Below, piece by piece: positions 1 through 12,160 of a stretch of DNA of 64,000 nt (positions are counted from its first letter, which is position 1; every line of letters starts with the position of its first letter). The translations under genes were made by a program, and so were the position numbers. The stretch is from Oscarella lobularis (Eukaryota; Porifera; Homoscleromorpha; Homosclerophorida; Oscarellidae): NCBI RefSeq assembly GCF_947507565.1, contig NC_089182.1, forward strand, positions 3,410,001-3,474,000, read 5' to 3'. The notes under the pieces are model-generated. The model was given only the letters and a program-made list of their open reading frames with translations, did not search any database and was not told where the DNA came from.

Positions 1-62
1 TCTCTTTTCATTCATCTACATGATGTGTAGCTAATCGCTTTTCTTTCATCTTCTCTAGTAAA

Positions 63-2357
63 ATGATCTTTACGTCGTTCGCCGAATCGGGAACAATGGG
101 ACAACCGTTCTATACGGCAGCAACGCAACAAGCGAGAAACGTTCCCACCGTATTCGTCGCCGCGCCGGGCGCAACGTCGACGTCTCCCGCCAATTCGTCG
201 GGAATTGTAACAAATCCCGCGTATCTATCGCCCGACTCAGCGGCTATTGGTCATCCTGCGGCGGCGGCAGCGGCAGCGGCAGCTGCGGCAGCTGCCGCCG
301 CGGCGGCCAGTCACGCGACGCGCGCTTCTCCTCAAACCGTTCAATGGCTTGTCGACAATTACGAAACGGCTGAAGGAGTCAGTTTGCCGCGTTCGACGCT
401 CTATAATCATTATTTGAGGCATTGTCAAACGGGTGGGCTCGAACCTGTCAATGCGGCGAGCTTCGGCAAATTGATACGCTCCGTTTTCTTGGGTCTTCGT
501 ACGAGACGACTCGGAACGAGGTAGGTGGGGCGGTTCGAAAAATAATATTTGATTTATTTATTTTGTTTACTTTTTTTAGAGGCAATTCTAAGTATCATTA
601 TTATGGTATTCGCATCAAGCCGAGTTCTCCGCTCAACGCTTTGACTCAGGAAGAAGACGTGCTCGCTGCTAGGCAACCGACGCAGGGACAATTCAAAAAG
701 TGATACATTGTGTATATATATAAGAGTGCGCGCGCGCTATTTTATTTTATTTTATTAGAAAATCTGATGACGGGGATTTTTCTTCTGGTGCTGGGGGCGG
801 GGCTGGTGGGAGTGGCTCGTCTTCTATGGCTCAGGCGGGCGACTCTCATTCTCAGCAAACGCTACACTTGCAGTACATTGGAGACACGAATGCTACGTTG
901 CCTCCCTTTGAAGAATTCTCCCTTGGTGACGTCACACTTCCGGCTGGTGTGGACGAGAGTGACGTCAGTGAATTTTTTAGTGCATTCAGAGAGCACTCAG
1001 AGGTAAAGAAAAAATACGTATTTATATATTTATTTATTTATTTGTATCTAGATGGTTCTTGATTTGATTGTGACGCTTCAATTGAATCAAGTCGAGTCTC
1101 TTTGGTTGGGATTTTGGCAGTCTATTGATGAAGGAGCAGTGAGGTAAATTAAATTATTTTTAAAAGATTATATAATTGCATTTGTTTTTGATTTTTTAGT
1201 GGAGATCATGACTTTCGTTTTGATAAAACGAAACTCCACATTTTGTGTGGACTCACTCCGTTTATTCACTACATTCAAAACTGCGAATTCATTCTGTATC
1301 AAACCGTCATCAATTCTCTTGTTCCAGACGTTCTCAAGCAAATCCCAGGTAAGAGACATAATAAATAAATAAATAAATAAATTGTATTATTGGGGATTTT
1401 TCCTTACAGGTTCATTGACTCAAACGTTGAGAAATTTTGCCAAGAATCTTGAAGGATGGATGCAGACTGTTTTGAAAGATTATCCAGCTGAATTCAAAGC
1501 ATCCAAAGTAAGAGAAAGAAAAGGGCACTTCTCTTCATGTACATATATTGATGAGGAATTTGTCTCTCTAGATTTTGACTGTGAATGCTTTTTCTCAGAC
1601 ATTGCGTCGCTACACGTCATTGAATCACTTGGCTCAAGCCGCTCGTGCCGTCCTTCAAAACCCCCAACAAATATCGCAAATGTTGGCTGATTTGAATCGA
1701 GTCGATTTCAATAACATTCAAGTAAAATAATAATAATTTGATTATATCCTATATAAATGATTGATTTTTTATAGGAGCAAGCTTCGTGGGTGTGCCAGTG
1801 CGAAGATACGACTGTTCAGCAATTGGAACAGGACTTCAAAATGACGTTGCAACAGCAGAATACTCTGGAGCAATGGGCCATGTGGCTTGACTCCGTGGTA
1901 ACGCGCGTTCTTCAGCCCTTTGAAGGACAGGAAGACTTCTCCAAGGCGGCAAGACAATTTCTTCTCAAGTGGTCCTTTTACAGGTACGTACGTACACCTT
2001 TTAATTATCTAATTTTATATATTCTATTTCTATTTTTTCAGTTCTATGGTTATTCGGGATTTGACTTTGAGAAGTGCGGCCAGTTTTGGCTCCTTTCATT
2101 TGATTCGTCTTCTCTACGACGAGTACATGTTTTATTTGATTGAGCATCGCATTGCCACGGCAACCAGCCGCTCACCCATTGCTGTCATGGCCGAATATAT
2201 GGAAATGGATCGTGGGGGTGAAGTGCAAACGAATGGAGGAGCTACGTCATCGTCAACACGTCAGTCATAGAAAGATACCCGTATATGTGACGTATTTTAT
2301 TATTTGTTTTTAGATGGTGAGAATCCGCCTGCTGCTAAGAGAGCTAGAAGCGAGTGA
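63..2357 (+). CDS. RFX: RFX-family winged-helix transcription factor (RFX1/2/3 type)
   Basis: DNA-binding factor that recognises X-box motifs and in animals drives cilium genes. Exons read as 63-520, 580-699, 759-1002, 1052-1143, 1200-1348, 1410-1507, 1599-1721, 1775-1983 and 2042-2270, all with GT/AG borders and kept frame. The RFX DNA-binding domain starts near residue 92 ([20 protein letters not shown]), crosses intron 1 and ends in [11 protein letters not shown]. Exons 3-9 carry the extended and dimerisation regions typical of RFX1/2/3, for example [11 protein letters not shown] and [14 protein letters not shown]. The N-terminus is short, with a long poly-alanine run before the DNA-binding domain. 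An alternative last splice (donor 2260, acceptor before 2314) would replace the tail and end at 2357. The start at 63 follows an in-frame stop at 21-23, but a CTAG at 55-58 could instead be an acceptor of an upstream exon. Confidence 0.93.
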
Positions 2358-2751
2358 CGTCATAGGATCACGTGTTAGTACTGATCAACTTTTTTTTGAA
2401 ACTACTATTGTACATCTATATACTAGTATCGTATTGTATCGTCTTCGCTGCTTGTGTATGCATGCTCTTGTAGTGTAATCAGTGTAATCAATCAATGTCA
2501 ATTCGTTTAGCGCACGCTATACGATTGTTCGATCCCTGGATCACGTCCTTATCGTTTCTTTCCATCCCAGCGGTGTACATCCTTGTCCGAAGAGCTTTGG
2601 AGACGTCGTTTGATCCTACTCTCTTTATTCCTTCACTCCGAGTCGCAGTGACGTCACGCACGCGGTAAACGAATCGCGAAAGAGAAAAAAAACGAAAAGG
2701 GGGCCCGGCCCTCCCGTCTCCATCGATCGCGATTTCGTCGGAGCATGAAGC
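2358..2751. other. intergenic region and presumed PIK3R promoter
   Basis: No coding exon is supported here. It holds a TGACGTCA palindrome at about 2355 and another at about 2650. GCGCACGCTAT at about 2511 recurs exactly upstream of ASF1 near 23473, so it may be a promoter element. No RNA gene was recognised. Confidence 0.5.
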
Positions 2752-5700
2752 ATGGCTTCGAGACAACAAGCGACAAACAGTAAGCAGACGCGAGGAAAAA
2801 CGGAGAAGTCCCCCCCCTCTTCCTATCGTTTTCCTCTTTCTTTCCTCCTAGCTGATTCAACTTTTCATTCTTCCGACACGCGACCTCGTCCCATACCACG
2901 TAAACATTTCGCACGCTATCGAAAATGTCTATAGGATGTAGAAAAAAACTAGCGCCGAAACCGGGCACGAAGCCCAGACCCAAGTTGAAACCCGAATTAG
3001 AAGCGGCGTGGCGCGAACAACAGCGCGCGCGTCGTCCTTCGCCGTCGCCGGCGACGACACCTCAAGATCTGTACGACGTTCCCAAAGCGACGTCGTCGTC
3101 GTCGCAGGAAGCGATTTACGATCGGCCCAAGGAACAAGGTCATTCGCTCGATCGTCTGCGCGCACGCGCGCACGCGCGCGCGTGGGACGCTATTTCATTC
3201 ATGGACTTTAGGTAGTCCTAGCGTCGAATCGAAGCATGGAAACGGAGCCGAAACGGGTAAGAATGGGTTCAAATCCGACGTCGACGTTCGTATCACTTTT
3301 TTTCTTTTTTTCTCTCTTTAGAGGAAATTGATCGTAACGGTTCGTTGGGGTTCCCTTTGATGTGATTGGGCGTTTTCATTGTTTTTTTAGTTGAAGATAT
3401 TTACGATCAACCGCGGAGTGTTTCCGCTGCCATTCCAATCCAAGGGGAAGTACTCTATGATCATCCTAAGAGAGCTGAAACGTTTTCTGGTCATTCTCTT
3501 GATTTGAATGTATCTGTTTTCTTATATCTAATATATTATAGGTGAAGATCTTTATGATGTTCCAAAGCCCGTTGTTGCCAATGGATCCAGTTAGACGGAG
3601 AATTATTTATTTATTAGTTATTAGTTTCTTCTCTACTCTAGTTCCTCTTTCCTCTCCGGGTTCTAAGAATGATAGACAAAGAGGTAAGGGCATGTTGCAA
3701 TTGGATACTGTTGTTGCTACGTGTCATCATTGTTTGTAGCGGAAACGTTTGCTGTTGACGAATTGCCATCAAGTGAGAAATGCCAACTGTAGCAAGCCCA
3801 GAGAGGGTATTATGACTTTCTCTTGTAGCCAAGCCACCCATTCCGCCACGCACGCGACAAGCGTCTCTTTTGTCTTTTAACACTCCATACAGTGATGAGA
3901 GAAGAAGAAATCTGCCAAGATCCGTGACAATAGGTAAGAATTAATTAATTAATTAATTAATCAATTGATCTAATAATGTTTATAGGTGCGTTTTCTGAAC
4001 GACTTCCTTCGCCTTCAAACCCCGCCCCAGGGGGAGGAGAAATTGACTTGAATAAATGTAGCTGGTATTGGGGAAAAGCAACAAGGTAAAAAATCAATAT
4101 TAATAAGACATTTTTTTATAACTCGCGTTAAAAATGTTTAATGACGTCACGTGACATTAAAATTGATTATGTTTCTTAGAGAGGAAGTGAAGCACAAATT
4201 GCGTAATGAGCCCGACGGTTCGTTTATGATTCGAGATGCATCCGGGAGTGTGGGCGAATACACGTTGACCGTGAGAAAGGACGGAGACAACAAACTGATT
4301 CGCATCTTGCATGGCAATGGATCTTACGGATTCTCCGATCCCCTCACATTTAAATCAATCATAGCGCTCGTTGAATTCTATCAGAAGGAATCCTTGAAGG
4401 AGTATAATGCAAAATTGGATGTCTGTCTGACGAATCCCGTTCCGAGATATTATGACGTAAGAGATTAATTAAAAATGAATTATTTATTTATTTATTTATT
4501 TATTGTTTTTTAGGATGAGGACGTTGTTTCGGTTGTGGCGGTTGCGGCTGCGGCGGCGGCGGAGCAGAAGCCAAGTGAACCTTTGTGGAAATTAAAATTG
4601 AAACGAGTGGAGGAGGAATTTAATGATACGAATGAGAAATTTGGCCTTTTGTATGAGCAACATGTTCAGGCGCTACAGGTTTTATTGATTTATTTTGATT
4701 TATTGGCGGGGGGTATTCTTGAAATTTAATTTTTTAGAGAATTGCTTCTCTTCTGTCGCAAATTCGTTCTCAAGAAGTCTTGATTAAATTGTTTGAAGAT
4801 CAAATCGAATTGGCCGAGAGATACAACGATGAACACGCGAAAGACGAAGAAAAAGACGAGTAAGTACAGTTGTCAAAAAAATTAAACAATAATATTATTC
4901 TTTTCTTATAGAATTGCAAACAATTCGTCTCGTTTGAGAGAACGCTTGGAAGCGGCGAATTGGAAGTTGAGAGATATGCGCGAAGAATTGCAAGATTTGC
5001 AAAGTTCGAGTAAAGAAATTGACTGCGAGATGAACGCTCTCAAACCACTCATAATGCAACTGCAAAGCCGAAAAGCTCACTACGTAGAGTAAGAAAAACG
5101 AAAGAAATTTAATTGGAGATGACGTTTTTTGTTCTTTTTTTTCTAGTGTTTTGAGGCAAAGGGGGGATGAAGATCCGCCTGATCCGGGCAAGACGTACAC
5201 TCTATTCGATCCTCGAAATATAAGGTTCTTTAAAAGAAGAAGACATTATATGGAATCTTTTCTTTAATTAATGATTTTTTAGACGTTCGAAGCGAAGAAC
5301 GACGAAAGAATCGTCGTCATCTTCTTCGACGATTTATCAAAATCGAGAACCCCTTCTTAATCCTCCTGAAAACCCCGATGTCTTATCTCCTTCTCCGCCT
5401 TCTTCGACGGCGATTGGCTCGTCGCCTCCGCCTCCGCCTCCGCGCAAACAGTCGGGCGATTCTCGTCCGCCGTCTCGGACTATTTCCGAATGCGGAAGTC
5501 CAACGACGACGCCGATGATTCCGCCGCCGCCGTTTTCATCGCCCATTCGAACGCCTCCACGTCATCTTCCCAAGCAGATGAGCACTCCTGACTCGTTTGC
5601 AATGGGAAGTAGCTATCAGGATCGGGCCGCTTATCGACATATGAGTCTCGGCGCTGGACCCTCTTCATTTCCACAGAGAAACGTAATAGTAACGTATCTA

Positions 5701-6399
5701 TATCTACATTGTCCATTATGGGGGTGTTCACATACATATGTAATCGATTGGAATAATTAATTATTTAATCTAATAATTAAACGAGTTTCTAATAATTAAT
5801 TATATAAACGAGTTTCTTAGGAACTCAGTTTTTGTTCTTTTCTCTTTAATAACTCGCGTTATAATGACGTCAATATTTCGTTTAACACGTCACGTGACAT
5901 TACAATTGATTATGTTTATCTTTTTTTAGCCGGGTCTTGGGATGCCTCAAAACCCGGAAGGAAATTGGTTTATGGGGAAAATCAATAGGTGATATATGGA
6001 AGGGATGTTTTTTTGATGCTGTGACGTCACTTGTTTTTGTTTGTAGAAAATTTGCTCAGAGTATGCTGCAACAGGGATATTCGAATGGAACGTTTTTAGT
6101 ACGGGAAAAGGAAGGGCAATGGGATCCTAGTCAGCCTAAAATGCACACTCACTCTGTCGATATAATGTAAGTATAAAATAAATGACTAAATAATTTTTGA
6201 TTTTTTCCCTTATAGATATCATGGTCAAATTAAGCATATTCAGATTTTCCGCTACTCCGATGGTTGTTTTGGGTTTTCTGAAGAACTCAAGTTCGCTACT
6301 CTTCATGAATTGGTCGAACATCATCGACAAGAGTCACTCAAGAAATATAACCCGGATTTAGACACGGCTCTCGTCTATCCTGTAGGGGGGAATTTTTAG
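2752..6399 (+). CDS. PIK3R: PI3-kinase class IA regulatory subunit with N-terminal YDxP repeats
   Basis: Adaptor that binds p110 catalytic subunits and docks them to phosphotyrosine. Exons include 2752-2779, 2852-2900, 2936-3139 and, in the conserved part, 3986-4085, 4180-4456, 4514-4678, 4738-4859, 4912-5088, 5147-5224, 5283-5682, 5930-5988, 6047-6166 and 6216-6399. The N-SH2 domain starts at [12 protein letters not shown], with [15 protein letters not shown] and [10 protein letters not shown] coiled-coil iSH2 follows (4514-5220). A proline-rich linker of about 140 residues precedes the C-SH2 ([26 protein letters not shown], stop after VYPVGGNF). No SH3 or RhoGAP domain is seen. Instead the N-terminus has five YDxP motifs (DLYDVP, AIYDRP, DIYDQP, VLYDHP, DLYDVP) and a proline motif KPPIPPR. 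Splicing between 3560 and 3940 is uncertain, with one phase I could not reconcile. An alternative start is the ATG at 2925. Confidence 0.9.
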
Positions 6400-6518
6400 G
6401 TGAGAAAATGGTTCTTTTGTAGAGTGCTTGTGGTTGCGCCGCGATGCACCGTAAAAAAATATATCTTTACACGACTGGTTGTGTTTATTTTTAAGCCGGG
6501 ATGTTGCGTTATTACCTT

Positions 6519-6532
6519 GTTGCTAAGGCGAC
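6519..6532 (-). promoter_or_regulatory. X-box (RFX binding site) upstream of DNAI3
   Basis: On the minus strand this reads GTCGCCTTAGCAAC, a full match to the RYYNYY-WW-RRNRAC form of the X-box. It lies 19 bases before the DNAI3 start codon. RFX control of axonemal dynein genes is established, and an RFX gene lies at the left end of this window. Binding itself is inferred. Confidence 0.65.
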
Positions 6533-6550
6533 TCGCATTCCCGAATTATA

Positions 6551-9420
6551 ATGCCAGAGAAAGGGAACTCTTCGCAGGAAAGTCCCACTGGGGACGATGC
6601 TACGGGCGCCGAGGAAGTCGAGGCGGCTCCCGATGGCATCGAACCGCTCTTTTTCTCGTCGAAAACGCAAGAAATTTTCGAATGCGTTATCGATAGCGAC
6701 GTGACGGCCGAAAATCCGCACAAGCTCATTCCGAAGGAGAAGATTGTGGCCGACTTCAAGAATCGCGCCGCCATATCGGACTTTCACCCCGTCAAACAGC
6801 GAATGCTCGTAAGAAACGAAAACGCTATCCGGGGCCTTTCTTTGAATGAAATGCTTCACGTAGAACTACGCAGGCGACGAAATATTGATCGTTTTCGACG
6901 CCGATTACAAATACGGACAGAATTTCTACGTTTGCTTTACCGAAGAGGCAAAAGAAAGCGTTTTGAACGTAACCCGACCGGCGCGACGCCCGGATTACGA
7001 AAATTAACACGTGACTGTTTTTAGCCACCGCCGGCGTCAGCCGCCGCCGAAGAGACAACAGAAGAGGAAGACGGGGCCCCACAAGAGGAAGATGACTTGG
7101 ATTTTTTGGCGAGAAGACGACCGTGGGAGTCTCACGGAAGTGAAAAGGAAATTGAAGAGGCGACCGTCATTACGATTCGACCATTGGTACTGTACTAAGA
7201 AGTCAATATTCTTTGAAATTATTTTTTTGTTTCTAGTTACACTACGTCGTTTCTAGGCAACGAAAACACTTTGGGGGTCCCGTCGATTTCACAGATCGCA
7301 ATGCGACTGACACGAAAGATGCCTACGTCGAATACGGGTCTTACGACGAGGCAAATTTTAATTTGAAAAAATTGGAGCTAGATAAAGGCATTCAGGTAGA
7401 GAGAGAGAGAAAACATATATATTATATTATTATGTATGAATTTATTAGGCTGTTCCTCAAGTTGTTAATGAATCGAGTCAGACTAATTGGATTAGGCCGC
7501 GCAATATTGCTGTTCAGTATTGTCCGAGGGAGTATGATGATGAGAAGAAGGTCGGGGAAGTGGAGAAGATGAAGAGCGTTTATAACGAGAATTCAGACAC
7601 GTGACGCCAATAAATAAATAAATAAATTAATGAATTCTTTATTTTTGTTTTTAGTTTTGAATTGGCGTTGCAACAGAACGAGATTATGGCTGTTTTTCGA
7701 GACGATCTTTTGGAATTGGCTGATGAAGAGACGAATTTCGGAACAAAGTCTGACGGATCACTCAAGGTAAAACAAAAGAAAGAGGAGAATTCATCTATAA
7801 ATTCTTTGTTTTTTAGGAGTATCAGTCATTTACTGATTTGCAATTCAGCAAGGAAAAGGCAATTACTCAAATCGATTGGCATCCATCCATAAAGGGTACT
7901 ATTATTTATTAATTAGGTATTTATTTGTATTCTTTTTCTCAGGTGTTGTCGCCGTTTCTTGCGTGGAACGACTCAAATTAGACGAAAGAATCGAACGTTC
8001 ATCGAGTCTCCTTCTCTCTCCATCTCTCATATTGATATGGAGTTTCTCAGACCCAATACACCCACAGGTAATAATAAGAAAATAGATATTTATGATGACG
8101 ATTCATAATAATTATATATTTCTTTTAATCAATGATTATTCATAATTATTTTTTCTTTTAATAGTTGATTTTGGAAGCTCCTGATGATATTTTTACGTTC
8201 AAATTCAATCCGTCGAATCCGAATATTGTAGCCGGGGGTTGTATCAATGGTCAAGTCGTTCTATGGGACGTCACTTCCTATCACGACAAACTTCATTCGC
8301 ATCGTTCCAGTTCTCATAAAGATCAAAACAAAACATCCGTAAAATTAATTAATATGACGTCACGTGATTATGTTTTCTATGTTTTTCTCTCATTAGACTT
8401 TGTTGGATGATGAGAAGCCTGAGCATGCGCCCATGGTTCGCTATTGCGCCGTATCCAGCATCGAAGCGAGTCACACAACGTGCGTTTCTCACTTGGAGTG
8501 GATACCCGAACATATGGAGATCGATAAGACGGGAATTGTCATGGAGAATCGATCCAACGCTTCCACGCAATTGATCACGTGTTCCACAGACGGGTATGAG
8601 AATGAAATACGATTAGTGGAGGATATCTTTATTGTTTTTTTAGTGTTGTTCTCTTTTGGGACACGCGTCCTCCTTCCAAAAAGAAAGAACAGGAGATTCC
8701 ACACATTCATCATTCTCTCGTATCCACTTCCGTTTCGCAGACGTTCAAATATCTCGATTTGTCATGGAAACCCTTTATGAAAGTAAATAACGAAATTATT
8801 TATATAAATCGAATTGATTTCTTTCTTAGATTCCACTTCCCTCTCCTCATCATCGCGGATCTCTCGATTTTCCCGCCGTTTCTTTCAGCATATCGGAATC
8901 CCATCAGAAACCTTTGTATATGTTGAGAGGAATTCGTATGGGTGCCGGGATTTCGTCCGCGAGTCAAGCCAGTATGCGTTCGATGAGAAAACCGGCGGAA
9001 AAAATGGCGGGTTCGGCTATTGCGCAAGCCGTTGCGCCTCCCGCTGGCGGCGAATTGAAACCAATTGAAAATATCAATACGCATTTTTACGTTGGAACGG
9101 AAGTAAGAGAATCGTCACACCCTAGGGTTTAATTATTATTAATTCCTTTCTTCTAAGGATGGGAATGTTGTTTATGTTGATTGGAAGATGACGAAAGACG
9201 TGGAAACGGGAAGACTGATACGTATGTGTATAATAATAATAATAATAATAAGGATTGATTTTTCTATTGTAGCTTCTGCTCCCAAGCTGAGTTTCTCTCA
9301 GCACGCGGGACCCGTACTATGCGTTCAACGATCGCCTTTCTTTTCGAATATTCTTCTCACTGTCGGCGGATGGGATTTCTGTATTTGGAAGGAAGGCGTT
9401 CAGGTGAGAAAAAAATTGAA

Positions 9421-9451
<31 letters not shown>

Positions 9452-10149
9452 CAATTAGTCTGGTCCCCTATTGAATTCAAGTTCGTCGGGCGTCAGACTG
9501 ACGGGCGGTCATTGGAGTCCAACGAGAGCCGGTCTCTTTTATATTACGCGATGTGATGGAAATATTGAAGTGTGGGATCTACTTGACAAGTAGGAGAATA
9601 TATAGATGTACATCTGCTCTATATGTATGTACGTTTTGAGGTCTCATGAGCCGACTAAGACTCAAAATGTCAGTGCAGCTTCTATAACATCTATTTATCC
9701 TTTTCAAATTACACGTAATTGATTATCATGTCACGTGTCTATTTATTTATTTATTTATTTATAGATAAACAACAGCTATTGGCTGTTGGCGATCAGCTGG
9801 GTACTCTTCACATCGTCGAAGTTCCGTGGAGTTTCCGGCAGCCAATTCCTCATGAGGTACTGTATATAGTTGAAATAAATGAATTAATTAGTGAATCAAT
9901 GGAGATTAGGTTGGAAGTATGGAGAGTTTTTTCGAGCGTGAAGTGAATCGCGTGACGTTTTTTGACGATCGAGCGAAAAATCGAGCTCTCGCGAAGGGAG
10001 ACGAAGGAAATCGAGAGCAAGCGCACGACGTCAGCGGCGGAAGTCTTCTGTTCGAAGATCCCGAAAAAGCCAAGCAAGAATATAAGGCCTATTTGGAACT
10101 AGAAACGAAATTGCTCGTTCAATTGGGACTCAGGGAAGATCATGAATGA
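6551..10149 (+). CDS. DNAI3: Dynein axonemal intermediate chain 3 (WDR63)
   Basis: WD-repeat intermediate chain of inner-arm axonemal dynein in motile cilia. The first exon (6551-6808) carries the family signature SKTQEIFECVIDSDVTAENP and LIPKEKIVADFKNRAAISDF. It continues with 6864-6968 (NYAGDEILIVFDADYKYGQNFYV in the family position) and 7025-7186. Later exons supply WD-type blades: TQIDWHPSIKGVVAVSC, FNPSNPNIVAGGCINGQVVLWD, QLITCSTDGVVLFWDTR, THFYVGTEDGNVVYVDWK, NILLTVGGWDFCIWKEG and DGNIEVWDLLD. The protein ends LLVQLGLREDHE, as the family does. All introns are short and canonical, with no break seen. Expression is probably RFX-driven, given the X-box at 6519. Confidence 0.95.
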
Positions 10150-10670
10150 ACTAGAGAATGATGGCCCGGTGTTCACCGTGTTGCCATCATTCAGAGCCTC
10201 CCACCGCTACGGTACGCGAGTGCATTACATAGTGTGACGTCATAAATTTTATTTTGCCACATATTCACGTAGTCATCACTGCCCTTAGCCCCTACAGCTC
10301 AGTCCTACCTACATTTCGCATAATTGCCATGTTTTTCTAATTAGGCGCTTTTCTGACGTACATTGTATTGTATTTCATAATTTGCTCTGTATTTGAAGAC
10401 ATATGCATATGTACGGGTCATATTTCTGTTACCCGTACACACATACATACCCACGTACCAACTGTACATGAGCGGATACTTTTGATTGTGACGTCAGAGC
10501 GTGACAATCAAAACTCTAGTTTCGGTTTCCCAGCGCATTGACAAAACGAAAAATAGCACAGATCAATTTGAAACATGGGTTTCTAAGCATATTTTCCGTT
10601 TATGAAAGAAAAAACGCTTTATTCGCGCCGTAAATCGCCTTTTTCGGGTCACCGTTTTGGGCCCCATGTC

Positions 10671-10680
10671 GCGCATGCGC
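10671..10680. promoter_or_regulatory. NRF1-type palindrome upstream of COX15
   Basis: GCGCATGCGC is the core of the NRF1 consensus and sits about 230 bases before the COX15 start. NRF1 control of respiratory-chain assembly genes is known in vertebrates; here it is inferred from the motif only. Confidence 0.4.
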
Positions 10681-10734
10681 TGTACGAAAAAACGGGTTTT
10701 TAAGCGACGTCACAATACGGAGCGTGACGAACAG

Positions 10735-10770
10735 ACATACATACATACATACATACATACGGACATACAC
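10735..10770. repeat. CATA microsatellite
   Basis: Simple tetranucleotide repeat of CATA units with a few interruptions at the ends, in the COX15 upstream region. Confidence 0.85.
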
Positions 10771-10906
10771 TTCCGGCCCTAAGATCACGTTTGAAAGAGC
10801 CTCCCTCCGTCGTTATACGGGTTCCACCCGTACAACTGTGGTGGTCGGCTCCATAAAGTAGCGCACGTTTGTTATCCGGGGGACTCTAAGCAGCGAACGA
10901 ACGAAA

Positions 10907-12123
10907 ATGCTTCTGACGTCGTTTCTGCAGCGACAACGAACGCAAATCTGGTTCTCTATCCGTCAAGCTGCGCAACAGACAAGACGCGTACTCGTTGTCA
11001 ATGCACGAAAGAGCGGGGCCCCGAATCGGGAACGTGGCGTGGGAATTTGGCTGATGGGATGTTGTGGAATGGTCGTCGGATCAGTCGTACTTGGAGGAGT
11101 GACGCGTCTCACCGAATCGGGTCTATCGATGGTCGATTGGCATCTTGTCAAGGGAATCAAACCTCCGACGAACGAAGAAGAGTGGAAAAACGAATTCGAA
11201 AAATATAAACAATATCCCGAATTCAAATAGTAAGAAAAACAAAAAAAAACGATATTTATAATTTTTATATTAGTGTTCATCAAACGATGACGTTGGACGA
11301 ATTCAAGAGAATTTTCTACATGGAATATTCGCATCGTATGTGGGGTCGTTGCGTTGGAATCGTCTTCGCACTTCCGGCCACCTATTTTTGGCTGAGAGGA
11401 AAAATCCCGCGTTGGCTCAAGCCAAGAATCATAATCTATGGCGGTCTTCTTCTTTTCCAAGGTTTACTTGGATGGTACATGGTCAAAAGTGGTTTGAAAC
11501 AAGAGAAAGAATCTTTGGATATACCACGTGTTAGTCAATATCGTTTAGCCGCTCATCTTGGTTCGGCTCTCCTACTCTATTCGCTTCTTTTTTGGTCTGG
11601 ATTGGAGGTGATGTTGAAGGGGGCGGGGTCCCCAGCCAATGAAACGAGGGCTCTCGTTCGATTGAGACACGCGACTCGGTGGACGAAAGCGATTGTTTTT
11701 CTTACTGCTTTATCCGGGGCTTTTGTTGCTGGTTTGGATGCTGGACTTGTCTATAATTCGTTTCCTAAAATGGCTAATCGATGGATTCCTGACGATCTAT
11801 TTGCTATGGAACCCAAGTGGAGAAATTTGTTTGAAAATGCGACAACCGTTCAATTCAATCATCGTCTCTTGGGTACCATTGCCTTATCGTCGATTGCGTG
11901 GGTGTGGGTTTTGGCACGCCCCCTCGCGCTCGCTCCTCGCGCGCGATTGGCTGTCAATTGTTTGGCGGGAATGGCATTCATTCAAGTCTCTCTCGGCATC
12001 GGAACGCTGCTCTTTTACGTTCCTATTTCACTTGCTGCCGCTCATCAATCCGGATCGCTTCTGCTTCTGACGTTTTCGCTATGGTTATCGAAGGAACTCG
12101 CGAGAAAGCGACCTCGACTCTAG
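10907..12123 (+). CDS. COX15: Heme A synthase COX15
   Basis: Inner-mitochondrial-membrane enzyme that converts heme O to heme A for cytochrome c oxidase. Two exons: 10907-11229 and 11274-12123, with the codon for Y split by the intron. The N-terminus is basic and lacks acids ([20 protein letters not shown]), as expected for a mitochondrial presequence. Diagnostic segments are [97 protein letters not shown] and [13 protein letters not shown]. The conserved heme-ligand histidines in the [26 protein letters not shown] and AAHQSG segments are present. Length fits the family. Confidence 0.96.
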
Positions 12124-12160
12124 TCCCGTATACATTTTATAGTGCCCCGTATTGTAGAAC

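Larger units (their letters stand above)
10150..10906. other. intergenic region between DNAI3 and COX15
   Basis: No protein gene is seen. A strong hairpin lies just after the DNAI3 stop: stem GAATGATGGC (10156-10165) pairs with GCCATCATTC (10183-10192), with an inner CGGTG/CACCG stem. A CATA microsatellite spans about 10735-10770. The NRF1-like GCGCATGCGC is at 10671-10680. TGACGTCA occurs at about 10233 and 10489. Confidence 0.6.

Noticed and set aside
10963-11460. 165-residue minus-strand frame
   Set aside because: It lies antisense to COX15 exons and shows no family features.
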